From: Megamerina dolium
Lineage: Eukaryota; Arthropoda; Insecta; Diptera; Megamerinidae
Length of the DNA: 64,000 nucleotides
Direction of reading: 5' to 3'
Assembly (NCBI GenBank): GCA_963854835.1
Contig: OY978525.1
Location: 115,643,018-115,707,017, forward strand
The notes under the pieces are model-generated. The model was not told the DNA's origin, made no database searches, and saw only the letters and a list, made by a program, of their open reading frames with translations. Below, piece after piece: positions 48,904 to 59,918 of this stretch. Every line of letters begins with the position of its first letter. Positions within the stretch are counted from its first letter, which is position 1. The position numbers and the translations under genes were made by a program.

Positions 48904-49206
48904 GTAAAATATGCTTTGTTTACTCTTTGTCTTAAATTCGATATAGGTCGTGAATGATCAGAATAGATCTCAAAAATGGATTCCTCGATCCAAAAACCCC
49001 CACATACACATTTGGCTAGAGAAAATAGCATTTTTTTACATCTATTCTTGAGTATTTGGGGAAAAAACCTATTTTGAAAAACCGGGGGCTCGAAAATTAT
49101 TTTAGAGCTATGGTTTCTTTGGAAAAGTATCTTCAAATGACCCGTAGAACAAGAATCTCGATGAGCCCCTTAACATTTTTTCGGCCCCCTACAATTTGAC
49201 CCACCC

Positions 49207-49264
49207 TAATATATATATATATAATATATATTATATATATAATATATATTATATATATTATATA

Positions 49265-49347
<83 letters not shown>
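49207..49347. repeat. (TA)n tract with phase breaks, right flank of the long-TIR element
   Basis: TA repeat with several AA/TT phase shifts in its first 70 bp, then about 70 bp of perfect TA. Continuation of the tract at 47708-47771. Confidence 0.9.
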
Positions 49348-49349
<2 letters not shown>

Positions 49350-49350
<1 letters not shown>

Positions 49351-49662
49351 ATGATTAAAGCAATTTGACTATTTTAATGCATTAAATTAATATACATACA
49401 ATATATAACAGTAGTAATAATAATATTAATATTAATAATCATAATAATTATAATAATAGGTTGTAACAAATACTGACACACATTGAACAAATAACAAAAA
49501 TATAAAACATAAAGAAACAAAATTATGTATCTCATTAGGCACACCTTGAGCTCTCACGCGTGTGAGTTTAATGCATTCATTCACGCTCATAATCAGCATA
49601 AACATTTGTCATCGTCTTAATAAGTTCAGCTTTAAGGTTAGTTGTTTAGTGTAGTTGTTGCT

Positions 49663-49696
<34 letters not shown>

Positions 49697-50095
49697 TATG
49701 CGCATTAATAATTCATATTTTGTTAGTTATATTTTTTATTAATAAACTAAATTATTCCATTACATAGAAATAACAAAAACTTCTAAACAGTTAGTAGTAA
49801 TAGTGAATTATATGTGAGCGTATCAATATGAAAAAATTAATTGAGTTTTTAAATAAATCATAATCAATTACAATGTTGTTATTAATATTTTGAAAAATTG
49901 CCGAATTCACAAGCGACATTAGATTTACGGCGTGTCAGTAGCGTAACCAGGGGGATAAGGGGGATGTATCCTTCCCTTGGCCGATGAACTTATTGAAGAA
50001 GAAAAATAATAATGATATATAGATATTTAAAAATCATTCATTAAAAGCTTGGTCTTATACATCTTTTTCATCTTACCCCACCACAAAATACGCGG
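49350..50095. other. AT-rich non-coding stretch
   Basis: (CTG)n at 49663-49695; otherwise nothing recognised. Confidence 0.55.
49663..49695. repeat. (CTG)n microsatellite
   Basis: About ten CTG/TTG units. Confidence 0.9.
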
Positions 50096-50098
50096 TTA

Positions 50099-50977
50099 TC
50101 CATTTTGTGGTTCCGAAAGTAAACATAAATAAAACTTCTGTTAGGATGTCGATCATATTGTTATTTCATTATAATGTTTGAATCTTGCCATTTTGTGTGA
50201 AATACAACATCATTCAAATGTCTTCCACGGGACCTCTTACCACGCTTAATATTTCTGAGGCAATTTTCGAAGACTCTCCGGCACATATCGGGCAATATCT
50301 CCATCATAACTTGACGGATATCTGTTTTTAGAGCATTGGGGCTTGAGAATTATACATATGTATAAACACAATTATTTTCGTACTTCCACGAAAGGGTCGT
50401 GCCACCACGATATTGGTGCTCAATTCATATCGCCAAAGCCTAAAATTACACATCCTGGAAATTTTTCTTGCAATAAAGGCAAAATGGATCGTGTTGTGTG
50501 GCTCTGTCTTGTTGGAAGAACCACATCTTCTTTAGGTTCATATATTCATTTTTATGCCAAAATAAAAAAAAGGCAATCATTTGGCTATAGCTATGAGAAT
50601 TTACTGTTTGAGTCACACCTTCGTTATTTTCAAAAAACGCGATCCAATCACACCACTAGACCAAATGGCACACCATACGGTAAATTTTTGAGGATGTAAT
50701 AATTTCTTAGCAAACGCTCATAGGTTTTCATTGCCCTAGATTTGACAATTCTGCTTATTAACATACCCACCGAGTGACAAATGAGCCTCATCGCTGAAGA
50801 AAAAATTTTGTAGTAAGTTTTCACAATTTTACCACATTGAGCGATATGTAAAACGATCCATATTGTAAACTTTAAACCTTAACTAAACCTTAAACTAAAC
50901 ATATGATACCTCGGATGACAATTCTGTTTGACAGATGTTACTAAAAGAGTGCTGCCAAATCCGGACCACGAAATGAA
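50099..50977 (-). mobile_element. mariner/Tc1 family E relative, truncated, minus strand
   Basis: The ends TCCATTTTGTGGTTCCG (plus, from 50099) and TTCATTTCGTGGTCCGG (minus, from 50977) form ITRs, with TA at 50097-50098 and 50978-50979. The minus strand reads FFSDEAHLSLGGYVNKQNC (first acidic block, about 50810-50750), HPQKFTVWCAIWSSGVIG, MWFFQQDRATQHD (second acidic block, about 50490) and a degraded tail. The frame then breaks; near 50340-50200 it ends TDIRQVMMEILPDMCRRVFE, GRGRHLNDVVFHTKW. The third acidic block (LDYFLWG-type) is missing and the DNA-binding N-terminus is deleted. Same transposase type as 26664-27974, but the ITRs differ, so it is a separate lineage. Non-functional. Confidence 0.82.
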
Positions 50978-51045
50978 TAATTCAGTAGTTTGCACTGTAG
51001 ATTCAGTAAAATCAAATCAAATTTTCTCCCAGTAATGATGCGAAT

Positions 51046-51345
51046 GGGTGTTGTAGCGCAGTGGTTAGTTCATTTGCCTTCTGATCTGGTGGTCGTTGGT
51101 TCGATCCACGGCTAAAGAATTTCTTTAATATCGAAAATTGTTTTCTTTCGAATGGTACCCACCTGTCGGCAAGCAATTGGCAATTCTTCCAGCAATAACA
51201 ATTTGCCATTTAAAAAGCTTCTAGAAGAACTCTGTGACAAAGCTCAGAAAAGGTGATGTCACCAGGGTGCTGCCGTTCGAAATCCGTTAATATAAGTAGG
51301 TTGTTTTCCAAAACGCTCAACAATACTGGAGAAGAATCTCGGTCA
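51046..51345 (+). mobile_element. tRNA-headed SINE, diverged and 3'-truncated
   Basis: The head GGGTGTTGTAGCGCAGTGG with a B-box-like GGTTCGATCCACGG is the closest of the copies to a consensus B box. The body has CACCTGTCGGCAAGCAATTG, GAACTCTGTGACAAAGCTCA and CTGCCGTTCGAAATCCG. The CCTAA-type tail is missing; similarity ends near 51345 after AAGAATCTCGG. Confidence 0.85.
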
Positions 51346-51349
51346 AAGG

Positions 51350-52788
51350 GAATTTCGGGGATTATAAATGCCATATCTTTATCTCCAAACAGCAAAACTC
51401 GTAAGACTTCACTTTTTCAATGCTTTGTTACAAAACTCCTTGCAAATCATAGCATTTATGGTAAATTTTTACTGTCGAAATAATTTTCAATTACTTATAA
51501 ATTCAGCGTACAGGGTTTGTGAACCGAATAAGAAGCACAGAAAGCCGATTCACAAACCATTAAACTGCGGTACCAAGTGATAATAAATCTGGCTCAAGCC
51601 CTGATCACAAATAGTAATACACCTTTAATTATATTTAAAATTCAACTTACTTCCAAGCAAGCAAGCGCGCAAAAAGTCTGATCAGCATGGATTGTCCACA
51701 TGGGATTCTAAATTCAATGCATAAACTTGTGGTGCCTTCCTTATCAAGTTTTTTCTCAAATAAAAGCAATAGAGCAATGCTTGCTTGAAATGTGGCCAGT
51801 TAAAAATGGGTTTCCTTAAAAGATTCTCTTCTAAGAATACTTGTTTGTAAATACAATAGCATAGTTGTATATTTAGTCAAGGAAATCAAACAACCGAAGT
51901 TTAATTAATATTAGGGGAAATTGACTGAACACTGAAGTTCAATGAAGTTGTCAACACCTATTGTCATTAGTGATCATTATATTTATTTGTTTACGGTATG
52001 ATGGGTAGCCATCAACAATTTATTGTAAAGTATAGATTTTCGATTATAAATATCTTGTGATTTATTATACAACATTGATTAAAATAAAATAAAAATTCAT
52101 ATAAATATAAATACAATAAAGAAGTAATTGTCTCTTTTAAGAGTTGTCACCATTTTTGTTACGTATTATTATCAAACAAACAAGAACATTTACATAGAAA
52201 TGTAAATGTGATTTTCGTTTTAGTGAAACATCAATAAAATTATTATTCACACATTTCATGTGATGAACAAATAAAGTTGAAGCTAATTTATATTATAATA
52301 CGAAGTTATTATTAAGTAATTTAGATAATCTATCAATGTCTATATACAAAATTTTTTTTGAAAGTCAAATGACGCAGTCGCATGCATACGATAATTTTTA
52401 TTATTGTCCATTTTTCCTTTCTTCTTTTTTTTTTTTTTTTTTGCACTAAACAAACCATATCTTAGCTTATCAATATTAGAACTTGAAATTTATTGAACTC
52501 TTAATATACCTTAAAAGGAATTTTATTAACCTAGAATGTAATAAAAAGTCTCAAGCTGAAATACATTAAGTTGACAAACAAAAGGAAAAATCGACCAATC
52601 AAACACTCAACCACACAAAATGTGATAATTGTCACATAATCTAGACATTGTTTCGTATAATGAGTATCCTTGACAAAACGAAACAAAAAAAAAAAAAAAA
52701 CCAAAATGCATTTAATATTCTTAAAGAGAGAGTTTTTGCCACACACATAATTGGTATATACTCATTACTGATTATATGACATTTAATA
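51350..52788. other. AT-rich non-coding stretch
   Basis: No gene recognised. T run near 52427-52441, A run near 52684-52700. Confidence 0.5.
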
Positions 52789-52791
52789 TTA

Positions 52792-53958
52792 CGAGGCCGG
52801 TCCCAGAATTACCCGACCTAACAAATAAAAAACAACAAATTTGGAAAATTTTTTTTTTTATTTCTCAACATAATCTCCTTTTAGCTCTATACACTTTTCC
52901 CAGCGATATTCTATAGTTTCGATACCCTGTTTATAGTATGAACTCTATAGCTCATTAAAATAGCCACCATCTACCGCAGACTCCACCTCTTCATTGTTTG
53001 CAAATCTTCTAACACCAAGCCATTTTTTCAAATTTTGGGAAGTAGAAAATAATCCGAATGAGCTAAATCTGGAGAATAGAGTGCGTGCTGAAGCAATTCG
53101 AGCTTTAACTCATTGATTTTGACCATCGCAATAGCGAATGTGTGAACTGATGCATTGTTTTGATGAAACAACACTTTCTTTTTCGCCAAATGCAGCCTTT
53201 TTTCTTAAATTTCATCCTTCAAAAACCTGCATCTCAAAAAACCTCCACCATTTCCTTGCCTGCAGATGGAATTGTCTTCGCCTTCTTTGGGTTGATTCTT
53301 CCATTTCAGTCGACTATTTTGACTGCTCCTTTGTCTCAAGTGTGAAATGGTGGACCATGGTTACGAATCGACGCAAAAACTCGGCTTTAGTACGGTGACA
53401 CCTCGCCAAACACTCTATAGAAACATCTTCACGATGTTGTTTTTGTTGTATTGTGAGCAAACGCAAACGGCACCCATCTTGCACACAGTTTTTTCATCTA
53501 CAAATTTTCGGTCCATATATGATATATAGCACTTTTTTAAATGCCTGTAATTTCACCTTCAGCCGGCGATCATCCAATACCATTTTGTGGATTTTCTTAA
53601 CCGTTTCTGGCGTGGCGGCCACCTCAATTGGGTGACCACTACGATATTCGTCTTGGCAGTGCGTACGGTAGTAAACGAAGGAGTAGACTCACCTAGAATA
53701 GAATACAGTTCAGCTTTAATATTCGTTGGACTGACCTTTTAAATGAAAGTATTGAAAAACTTTTTCCATGTTTACAAATTCACTGAGGTCGCTAATTTTC
53801 GATGGCTCCAAAAAAAAAAAAAAAAAATGCTAGAAACGTGGCGCCTTGAAACTTAAAACATATGTTTTATGTGGTTGCCACTTTTCACCAAAGTAATTGT
53901 TTTCAAACTACTGCCGCCCATCTATATGTCGGGTCGGGTAGTTCTGGGACCGCCCTCA
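52792..53958 (-). mobile_element. mariner family A, longest copy, catalytically dead
   Basis: 1167 bp with ITRs CGAGGCCGGTCCCAG (plus start) and TGAGGGCGGTCCCAG (minus start), TA at 52790-52791 and 53959-53960. On the minus strand most of the transposase can be followed: N-terminus near 53805, helix-turn-helix near 53560, VPFAFAHNTTKTTS-type region, then FVTMVHHFT at about 53350. Here the expected DEAW is removed by an in-frame 12-bp deletion, so the first catalytic Asp is gone. The second block reads LFHQNNASVHTFAIAM, with Asn replacing the catalytic Asp. The third block, YSPDLAHSDYFLLP, keeps its Asp. A further deletion lies between the SAGKE-type region and the second block. Stops break the frame. 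Best copy for rebuilding the family's layout by alignment with 18267 and 36908. Confidence 0.92.
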
Positions 53959-53960
53959 TA

Positions 53961-55355
53961 ACACATTCAAAAAAATGTGGTAAAAGACTATTTTTTTTTT
54001 TTTCGTTTTGCAGTTTAATTGTTATCTAAGTTTGCTGAATAAAATAAAAATTCATAAAAAGAGTGGGTTTTGGAGTATTTGACCATCATTTAAATTAAAT
54101 AAATAAACAATTTTAAATAGTTGATTGTATTGAGCTTCTGTTCAATTAACATTCCATTCAATTTGACTCACTCAATAGTATTTCTATTTATTAAATTTAT
54201 TATTCTATTTATCAGTTGGCAAGTGTGAAAAGTCGATTTTACTTATATGTGGCAACTACCATCAATACAGCACCAATGCAGGGCCATTCAGTTGAATTTA
54301 TCATACAGAAGAACCTCAATAGTAAGTCTAAAATGTATGTTTACTCAAAAGCATATATATTTGTTATATGTTGTTTGCTACACCTTTTACCAGTTAAAAA
54401 TGTTACCCACCCCAATGAAGATACACACACACACAGATATGAATATGCATATACAACAGCATATACAATATATAAATATACATAAATACAGTAAAGTACA
54501 TAAAAACGTAAATAAACGTCTATGGATAACGCCTAATGACTGTATGTTGTACGCCTTCCACAAAATTTCAAACCTCACAACAGCACAGTACACCACACTA
54601 CTCTGTATGTTATAACCAATAAACTTGAAAGAAATCATTGTCGGCGTCTTCAACAGCAATAACATACATACAACAACAAAAATGATTACTTAAATTCGTT
54701 ACGCGAACTCTTGGGTGCAGATTTCCAATACTAAAGCAGACACAAACGCAGCCACACACACACGCACACACACTCACTCCCATACATATGAAGGTGAATG
54801 TGAAAAGTTGTAGTCTATTGTCAGTGTATGATGTGTTTGTTGCATGCAATTTTGCTATTAAGTTGTAGCAATCGACAACAAAAATCAACAGTAAACTGAA
54901 AAATTGTTGCGAATTGATGCAAAGACGAAGAAAAGCAATAGCTGAGCACTATACAATATACAATATATATTTATTGTAGATGGGAAGTTGTTGCACACAT
55001 ATATATATGTATATACCTACTACATGTATTATACATGAATATATGAAAATGCTTAAATAATAGCTTTAGTATGATGCTACCATGTAATGGTACGATCACA
55101 AGCGCCGTTATTGTACGTATTTGACACAATTTTCACATAAATTTCATATGAAAATGAGAAATGTCAATTGTTATTTCAACACGCGTACATGCAACACATG
55201 CAATAGAAATACATAGTTACTACTTACATATATATTCGTTTATTCTTAGTTTGATGCTGTTGCTCGTGCTGTGGTGCTGTGGTGTAATCTGTAACATCTG
55301 TACTTGTATACAGGGCAAGACAAAGATGTCTAAATTGTTGTTTGATTCGTCGATA
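53961..55355. other. AT-rich non-coding stretch
   Basis: Short (CA)n tracts near 54423 and 54755. No gene recognised; the overlapping frames at 54216-54615 and 54387-54888 are repeat-driven. Confidence 0.5.
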
Positions 55356-55360
55356 TTAGA

Positions 55361-55572
55361 AAAATTTCACGAAGAATAATTTTGTAGAACATTTTAACCC
55401 GCTAGCTCCCTCATCGATTGGGTCGATTTGACCCCATTTTTGAAGAATCTGAATAAAATCGCATTTCGGAGGTCGCTAGAGGGTTAAAATGTTCTAGAAA
55501 ATTATTTGCTGGAAAATTTCACTAGGGGTATTCTCAGACAAAATCTTTATACGAAGACCGTAAAAGTTTATA
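55361..55572. mobile_element. Palindromic MITE-like repeat, copy 1
   Basis: Shares about 200 bp with 61427-61634. The core runs from TTAACCCGCTAGC (55394) to GCTAGAGGGTTAA (to 55487), bounded by TTAA on both sides. Outside it GTAGAACATT and its mirror AATGTTCTAGAAAATTATTT extend the inverted symmetry. Conserved right flank CACTAGGGGTATTCTCAGAC. TTAA borders recall piggyBac-type targets, but no transposase is present and the assignment is inference. Confidence 0.7.
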
Positions 55573-55970
55573 ATTTGTTCATAAATATAGCTTTAGCACT
55601 TTTCGAGGATGATAGTTTGACGCTTGAAAAAACTAGTATCGAAATCTTAGCTATCATCAGAATTTGAGTCACACATGATGTCCACAAGTGACGTCACTGC
55701 TCTCACTGCCTTACTTGTCCATATGTCGCTTGCAAAATGAAGCTCTACATTTGATAGATCGTTTTCGAAAAATCTCCAAGTCCAAATTTATAACCAAATG
55801 AAAATTGCAATTAATTCAATACATCCCCTGTATTTGACATTTGATGATTGCATGTTAAATAGTTATCTATTTACTTTCTATCCATGGTCCATTTCAACGG
55901 TCAATTTTTATTCCTGTTGACTGACAGTTGATAGCTTGAGTTAAATATTAAACATTACATTTTCGAATTG

Positions 55971-55973
55971 CAC

Positions 55974-56018
<45 letters not shown>
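55971..56018. repeat. (CA)n microsatellite, about 24 units
   Basis: Near-perfect CA repeat with one CG interruption. Confidence 0.93.
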
Positions 56019-56022
<4 letters not shown>

Positions 56023-56397
56023 TGTACGATACATAAATTTCTGACAAGCATGAATGAATGATGAATATGCAACATAGTCACTCTTGCTGTTTTAGATGCA
56101 ATTTATATATTTTTCGTATTTAAATTGTTGATTTTATAATAAAAATCTTAATAGATTGTTTTCAAAATGGGAAAAAAAAATAGCCAAAAGGCTTTTGTTA
56201 CTTATAAAAATGAATTATATGAATATGTCGATTATTTTTGATTTTGATTCTTATAGTTAAAAGAAAAAAAAATTGCCATATTTTTGCAATTTTTCACTAA
56301 ATAGTTAGTGCAACAGATGCAATAGCAGCAAAAAGACATACATCATATTTAAATGAACAAATTTGGCAAATGGCATGTAATGCGGTAATACAAATAG

Positions 56398-56451
56398 CAT
56401 CATCATCATCATCATTATCATGGTTATCGTCATCGTCATCATCATCATCAC
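56398..56451. repeat. (ATC)n microsatellite, imperfect
   Basis: ATC/GTC repeats. The poly-Asp minus-strand frame across it is an artefact. Confidence 0.9.
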
Positions 56452-57701
56452 AATCAGAATTGACAATAGCGAAAAATTCCAATGAAATGTTGCAAAAAAA
56501 AAAATACATTTTTTGGCTAAAACAATGCAAAAAGAACTCATAGCCAATACACTAACGAACATATTATAGTCAGTCAGTTAGATATCAACCTCAACGATCG
56601 ACAACTATTCACCTGCGGCTGAAAACATTTATTGTTCGCGAGCTACATAGTTGTCTACATTTTTGGTATATAAGAACCGAAATACAAGTGGTGATTTGAT
56701 TTTTTATTTTATTTTTTTTTTGTTTTGTATTCGCGATGCTGGTGGTGATGCTCATGCCTAGTATGCACTTCTCTGGTGGTGCAAATGGTGCTGATACTGA
56801 TGGTGGTAGTTAACAATGCCCTCATCACTAGTTCGTGATTTGAATATTAGTACTTAAGAGCGCAAAGCTATCAGCGAAATAATAAAAACCCAAAAAAAAA
56901 AAAAAATCACTTTTGCAACATGGCATGCCACACGAAAGTAAATGTCCCTTCTGGGGAAGGTAGTAAACTACATATTTACTATGAAATGTGAGCGCAGAAA
57001 GAAAAAGCAGCACATACATATAAACACACATAGAATTAATGGTCACTTGCACAACAGCAATTGCAACAATTTCGTACACGGTCGCATTTGAACATTTGTG
57101 AAAAAATTGCCAAACGCAACATGCTCTAGTGCAGAGCAACCAAAAAATACGCGTTGCTCAATGCAAGCCAAGCTTTGTTTTATTATTTCATTTGCTCCTG
57201 ATCTAACCATGATTAGTATCCCTCCTCCTGTGTACAATATCTGTGTATGAATGTCATAGTAGAGATCGCGTGTAATTTACCGCTGGCTGATGCGCCCATC
57301 TGCTTGTACTCACCCGCTTGACGTTGTCAAAAATAAACATGATTTTTTTCAGCTTTCTTTAACAAACCTCTACTTCAACACACACAAAAAATCTAAAAAC
57401 AACAAAAAAAAAAAAACCAAGATGAACGATCATTACCAGTCAATTGCCAACACATTGACACCAGCTGTGTAGCCAGTAGATGTGAATTTCAGCGCGGATT
57501 TTCAAACCTTAAACATATTTACATATGCAAAACCGTCACTCTGTCTGTGGTGCATTTATTCTCAAACGACACGCAACGCTATGATTGTAGTTATTAATTG
57601 GAATCTTGAGGGAGAAAGACGCCAGCAACTATTGGTTGGTACAGATTTAAGTCGCGCTGCACAGTGATTCGGCTCATTGACAAATTAATACAAAATTTAT
57701 G

Positions 57702-58010
57702 GGTGCCGTAGCTCAGTGGTTAGTGCGTTGGCCTTCTGATCTGTAAGCCGAACTGTATCCACCTGCCGGCAAGAATTGGCAATTTTTCCAGCAGTCACAA
57801 TTTGCCAAAAATGCTTCTTAAAAGAGCTCTGTAACAAAACTGAGTTAAAGTGATGCCACAAGGGTTCTGCCGTTCGGAACCGGCTAATATAAGTAGGTCT
57901 CTACTACACAACAGTATTGGAATAGAAGCTCGGTGGTATCAGAATGGGCCTTTTGGGCCTAAGTAAGTGTATCCTCTCAGAGGGAGGGCAGCCACATAAC
58001 CTAAGCTAAC
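57702..58010 (+). mobile_element. tRNA-headed SINE, B box deleted, 12-bp target duplication
   Basis: The head GGGTGCCGTAGCTCAGTGG and TTAGTGCGTTGGCCTTCTG are intact, but about 50 bp including the B box and the CCCCGG region are missing before CACCTGCCGGCAAGAATTGG. The body continues GAGCTCTGTAACAAAACTGA and CTGCCGTTCGGAACCGGC; the end is GAGGGAGGGCAGCCACATAA with a short CCTAA-like tail. Flanks ACAAAATTTATG (57690-57701) and ACAAAATTCATG (58011-58022) are a 12-bp duplication with one change. The insertion lies directly at the 3' end of the minus-strand LINE that follows. Confidence 0.9.
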
Positions 58011-58022
58011 ACAAAATTCATG

Positions 58023-59400
58023 ATTACGATAATCGATTTAGGTCGAATCTAGCATGCATCGCCAGACAACTCTTTTCTTAGCAAGCTACCGCTAATTAGA
58101 AGTTCCAAGCGCTGACTAGTTCTCCAGTACTTGGTCTTTCCACCGAAGGTTAGGTCTGCCTCTTCTGAGTCATCCACTAGCTGGTTCCGAATATAACACC
58201 TTTTTAGCCGGAGCGTGTTCTTCCATTCGCTAGATATAAACTATAGGAATTATCTTTCGAAAACTGTGCGCATTTTCTCATCTGAGGTATAAATTGGCCA
58301 AGCTTCGGCGTCATATGTAAGGAGAGATATGATGAAAGACTTGCAAGAGTGTGGTTTTCGTTTTTTAAGAGAGGGCTCGACTTCTCAATTGCTTACTTAG
58401 CGCAAAGTAGCACTTGTTTGCAACAGTGATCCTTCGTAATACCTCTAGGCTGACTTCAGTCCTGATGTTAATGCTGATTGCAAAACAGACAAGGTCCTTC
58501 ATTACTTCAAAAGCGGAGTTATCAACAGTGACGTGCTGTCCAAGATGACGGAACTCTTTGTTGACACTAGGTACTTCCATTCTCCCGACATGACCTAGCC
58601 AGCGCAGCCGCTGAATTCCAGTGAGCTTGACTAAATCGGTATACATACAGCTCATGGTTGTATCATATTCGATAATCGCCACCAACGCAAATAGGTCCAA
58701 AGATCTTACTTAGGACTTTTCTCTCGAAAACTCCGAGCATTCTCTCTTCTGAGATGGAAATTATCCAAGCTTCGGCGCCATATGTAAAGACATGTATGAT
58801 GAGAGCCTTGCCAGATTGTGATTTTCGTTTCTGGAGAAAGAGTTCGGTTGCTCAATTGCTTACTTAGCTCAAAGTAGCACCTATTTGCAAGAGTTGTCCC
58901 TCGAAATATCTCCCGGCTGACGTCATTACTGGAATTAATTATGGTTCCAAGATAGATCAAGTGCTTCGATACTCCAAAAGGGTAGTTATCAATAGTATCA
59001 TGCTGTCCAAGACGCTGGGACTTTTTGTTTGTTGACTTTTTGTACTTCGTCTTGCCCTCGTTCACCGTAAGACCCATTCGACGCGACCCTTTTGCTCGCA
59101 TGTGCATGCCGATCATATCAATATCATCGGCATACGCCAACAGCATGACACTTTTGTTGAAGATACTGCCATTATGTCGTAGATCAGAAGCACGTTATAT
59201 TTTCTGCATAAGAAAGAAGTCGCACGATAACGAATCAACTTTTCTAAAACCCTGTTCGGTATTAAACGACGGGGAGAGGTCCTTCCGAATTTTCACTACA
59301 CAACGGGAGATATACACTGGGCTTCTGCAAATCGAATGAACTACGCAGGAACTCAAAATTCACTGGTATACGAAATACAACTCCTTCTATCGTCCACGCG
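58023..59400 (-). mobile_element. Non-LTR retrotransposon with YADD box and duplicated C-terminal region
   Basis: Same family as 7521-8222, read on the minus strand. Near 59250 a frame reads DLSPSFNTEQGFRKVDSLSC, then LLAYADDIDMIGMHMRA (58706-59146), the reverse-transcriptase catalytic YADD box, MGLTVNEGKTKY, QRLGQHDTIDNYPFGV, LIYLGTIINSSNDVS and ELSKQLSNRTLS. The next frame leads to IQRLRWLGHVGRMEV, and here the order restarts: VNKEFRHLGQHVTVDNSAFE, LRRITVANKCYFALSKQLRS and, in decayed form, the rest to the 3' end (CCTAAATCGATTATCG, matching CCTAAATCGATATTCG at 8174). So the C-terminal region occurs twice. Frameshifts and stops are many; inactive. RTE-like by motif order; clade not proven. 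Confidence 0.85.
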
Positions 59401-59404
59401 TATG

Positions 59405-59861
59405 GAATTTAAGAACTGTCCCGCAGATAAAAGACCAACACACTAATCATCTGATCAATAGCTTCCAACCAGCATATTTCTACCAATTTAATTCATCGTT
59501 GCATTAGCTAAACCTACAGTGCATTGTAAGTAAGTACATATTTGACAACAAATGTAACTAAGAGAAACCCTTTCCTTTTTATTAACATATAAATTTTTTA
59601 TTTTCTTTTTTATTTTATTCATACAATCATCTAGTCTACCCACCAACAATTATGATCATCTTGATGCCGATCTGTAGGCAAAAAAAATTTTAAAAAATAT
59701 AGTTGGTTGGAAAAAAAAATTATATATTTTTGGCCTGCTATTAAAATTTGTTATAGACCAATGCAGAAGAAGAAAAAAAAAATTGCTGCCACAATTGCAA
59801 AATTTATTTATGATTTATTAGCATAGCAAAAGAAGCATGCATCAAAAAGGGTGCAGAAGTT

Positions 59862-59918
<57 letters not shown>

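Larger units (their letters stand above)
47772..49210 (+). mobile_element. 1.44-kb element with about 230-bp terminal inverted repeats in a (TA)n tract
   Basis: The left arm (47772-47999) begins ATTAGGGTGGGTCAAATT and the right arm (48970-49210), read on the other strand, begins identically. The arms then align over about 230 bp with small indels, sharing GGCTCATCG, AAAGAAACCATAGCTCTAAA, GAGCCCCCGG, TTTTTCAAAATAGGT and CCAAATGTGTATGTGGGGG, and end at GGAATCCATTTTTGA. The 970-bp interior holds a gene-like frame (48315-48772) with a poly(A) signal before the right arm. TA repeats on both sides fit a TA target, but the exact duplication cannot be set within the repeat. The arms are far longer than those of the mariners here. 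I cannot assign a superfamily. Arm divergence suggests an old copy. Confidence 0.85.
55575..57685. other. Non-coding stretch with microsatellites
   Basis: (CA)n at 55971-56018 and (ATC)n at 56398-56451; GGT-rich sequence near 56740-56810. No gene recognised. Confidence 0.55.

Noticed and set aside
54216..54888. Overlapping 89-122 codon frames on both strands
   Set aside because: Frames on both strands of the same AT/CA-rich DNA, none with recognisable motifs.
56297..56562. Minus-strand frames with poly-Asp or poly-Met/Thr
   Set aside because: Read-through of the (ATC)n microsatellite at 56398-56451.
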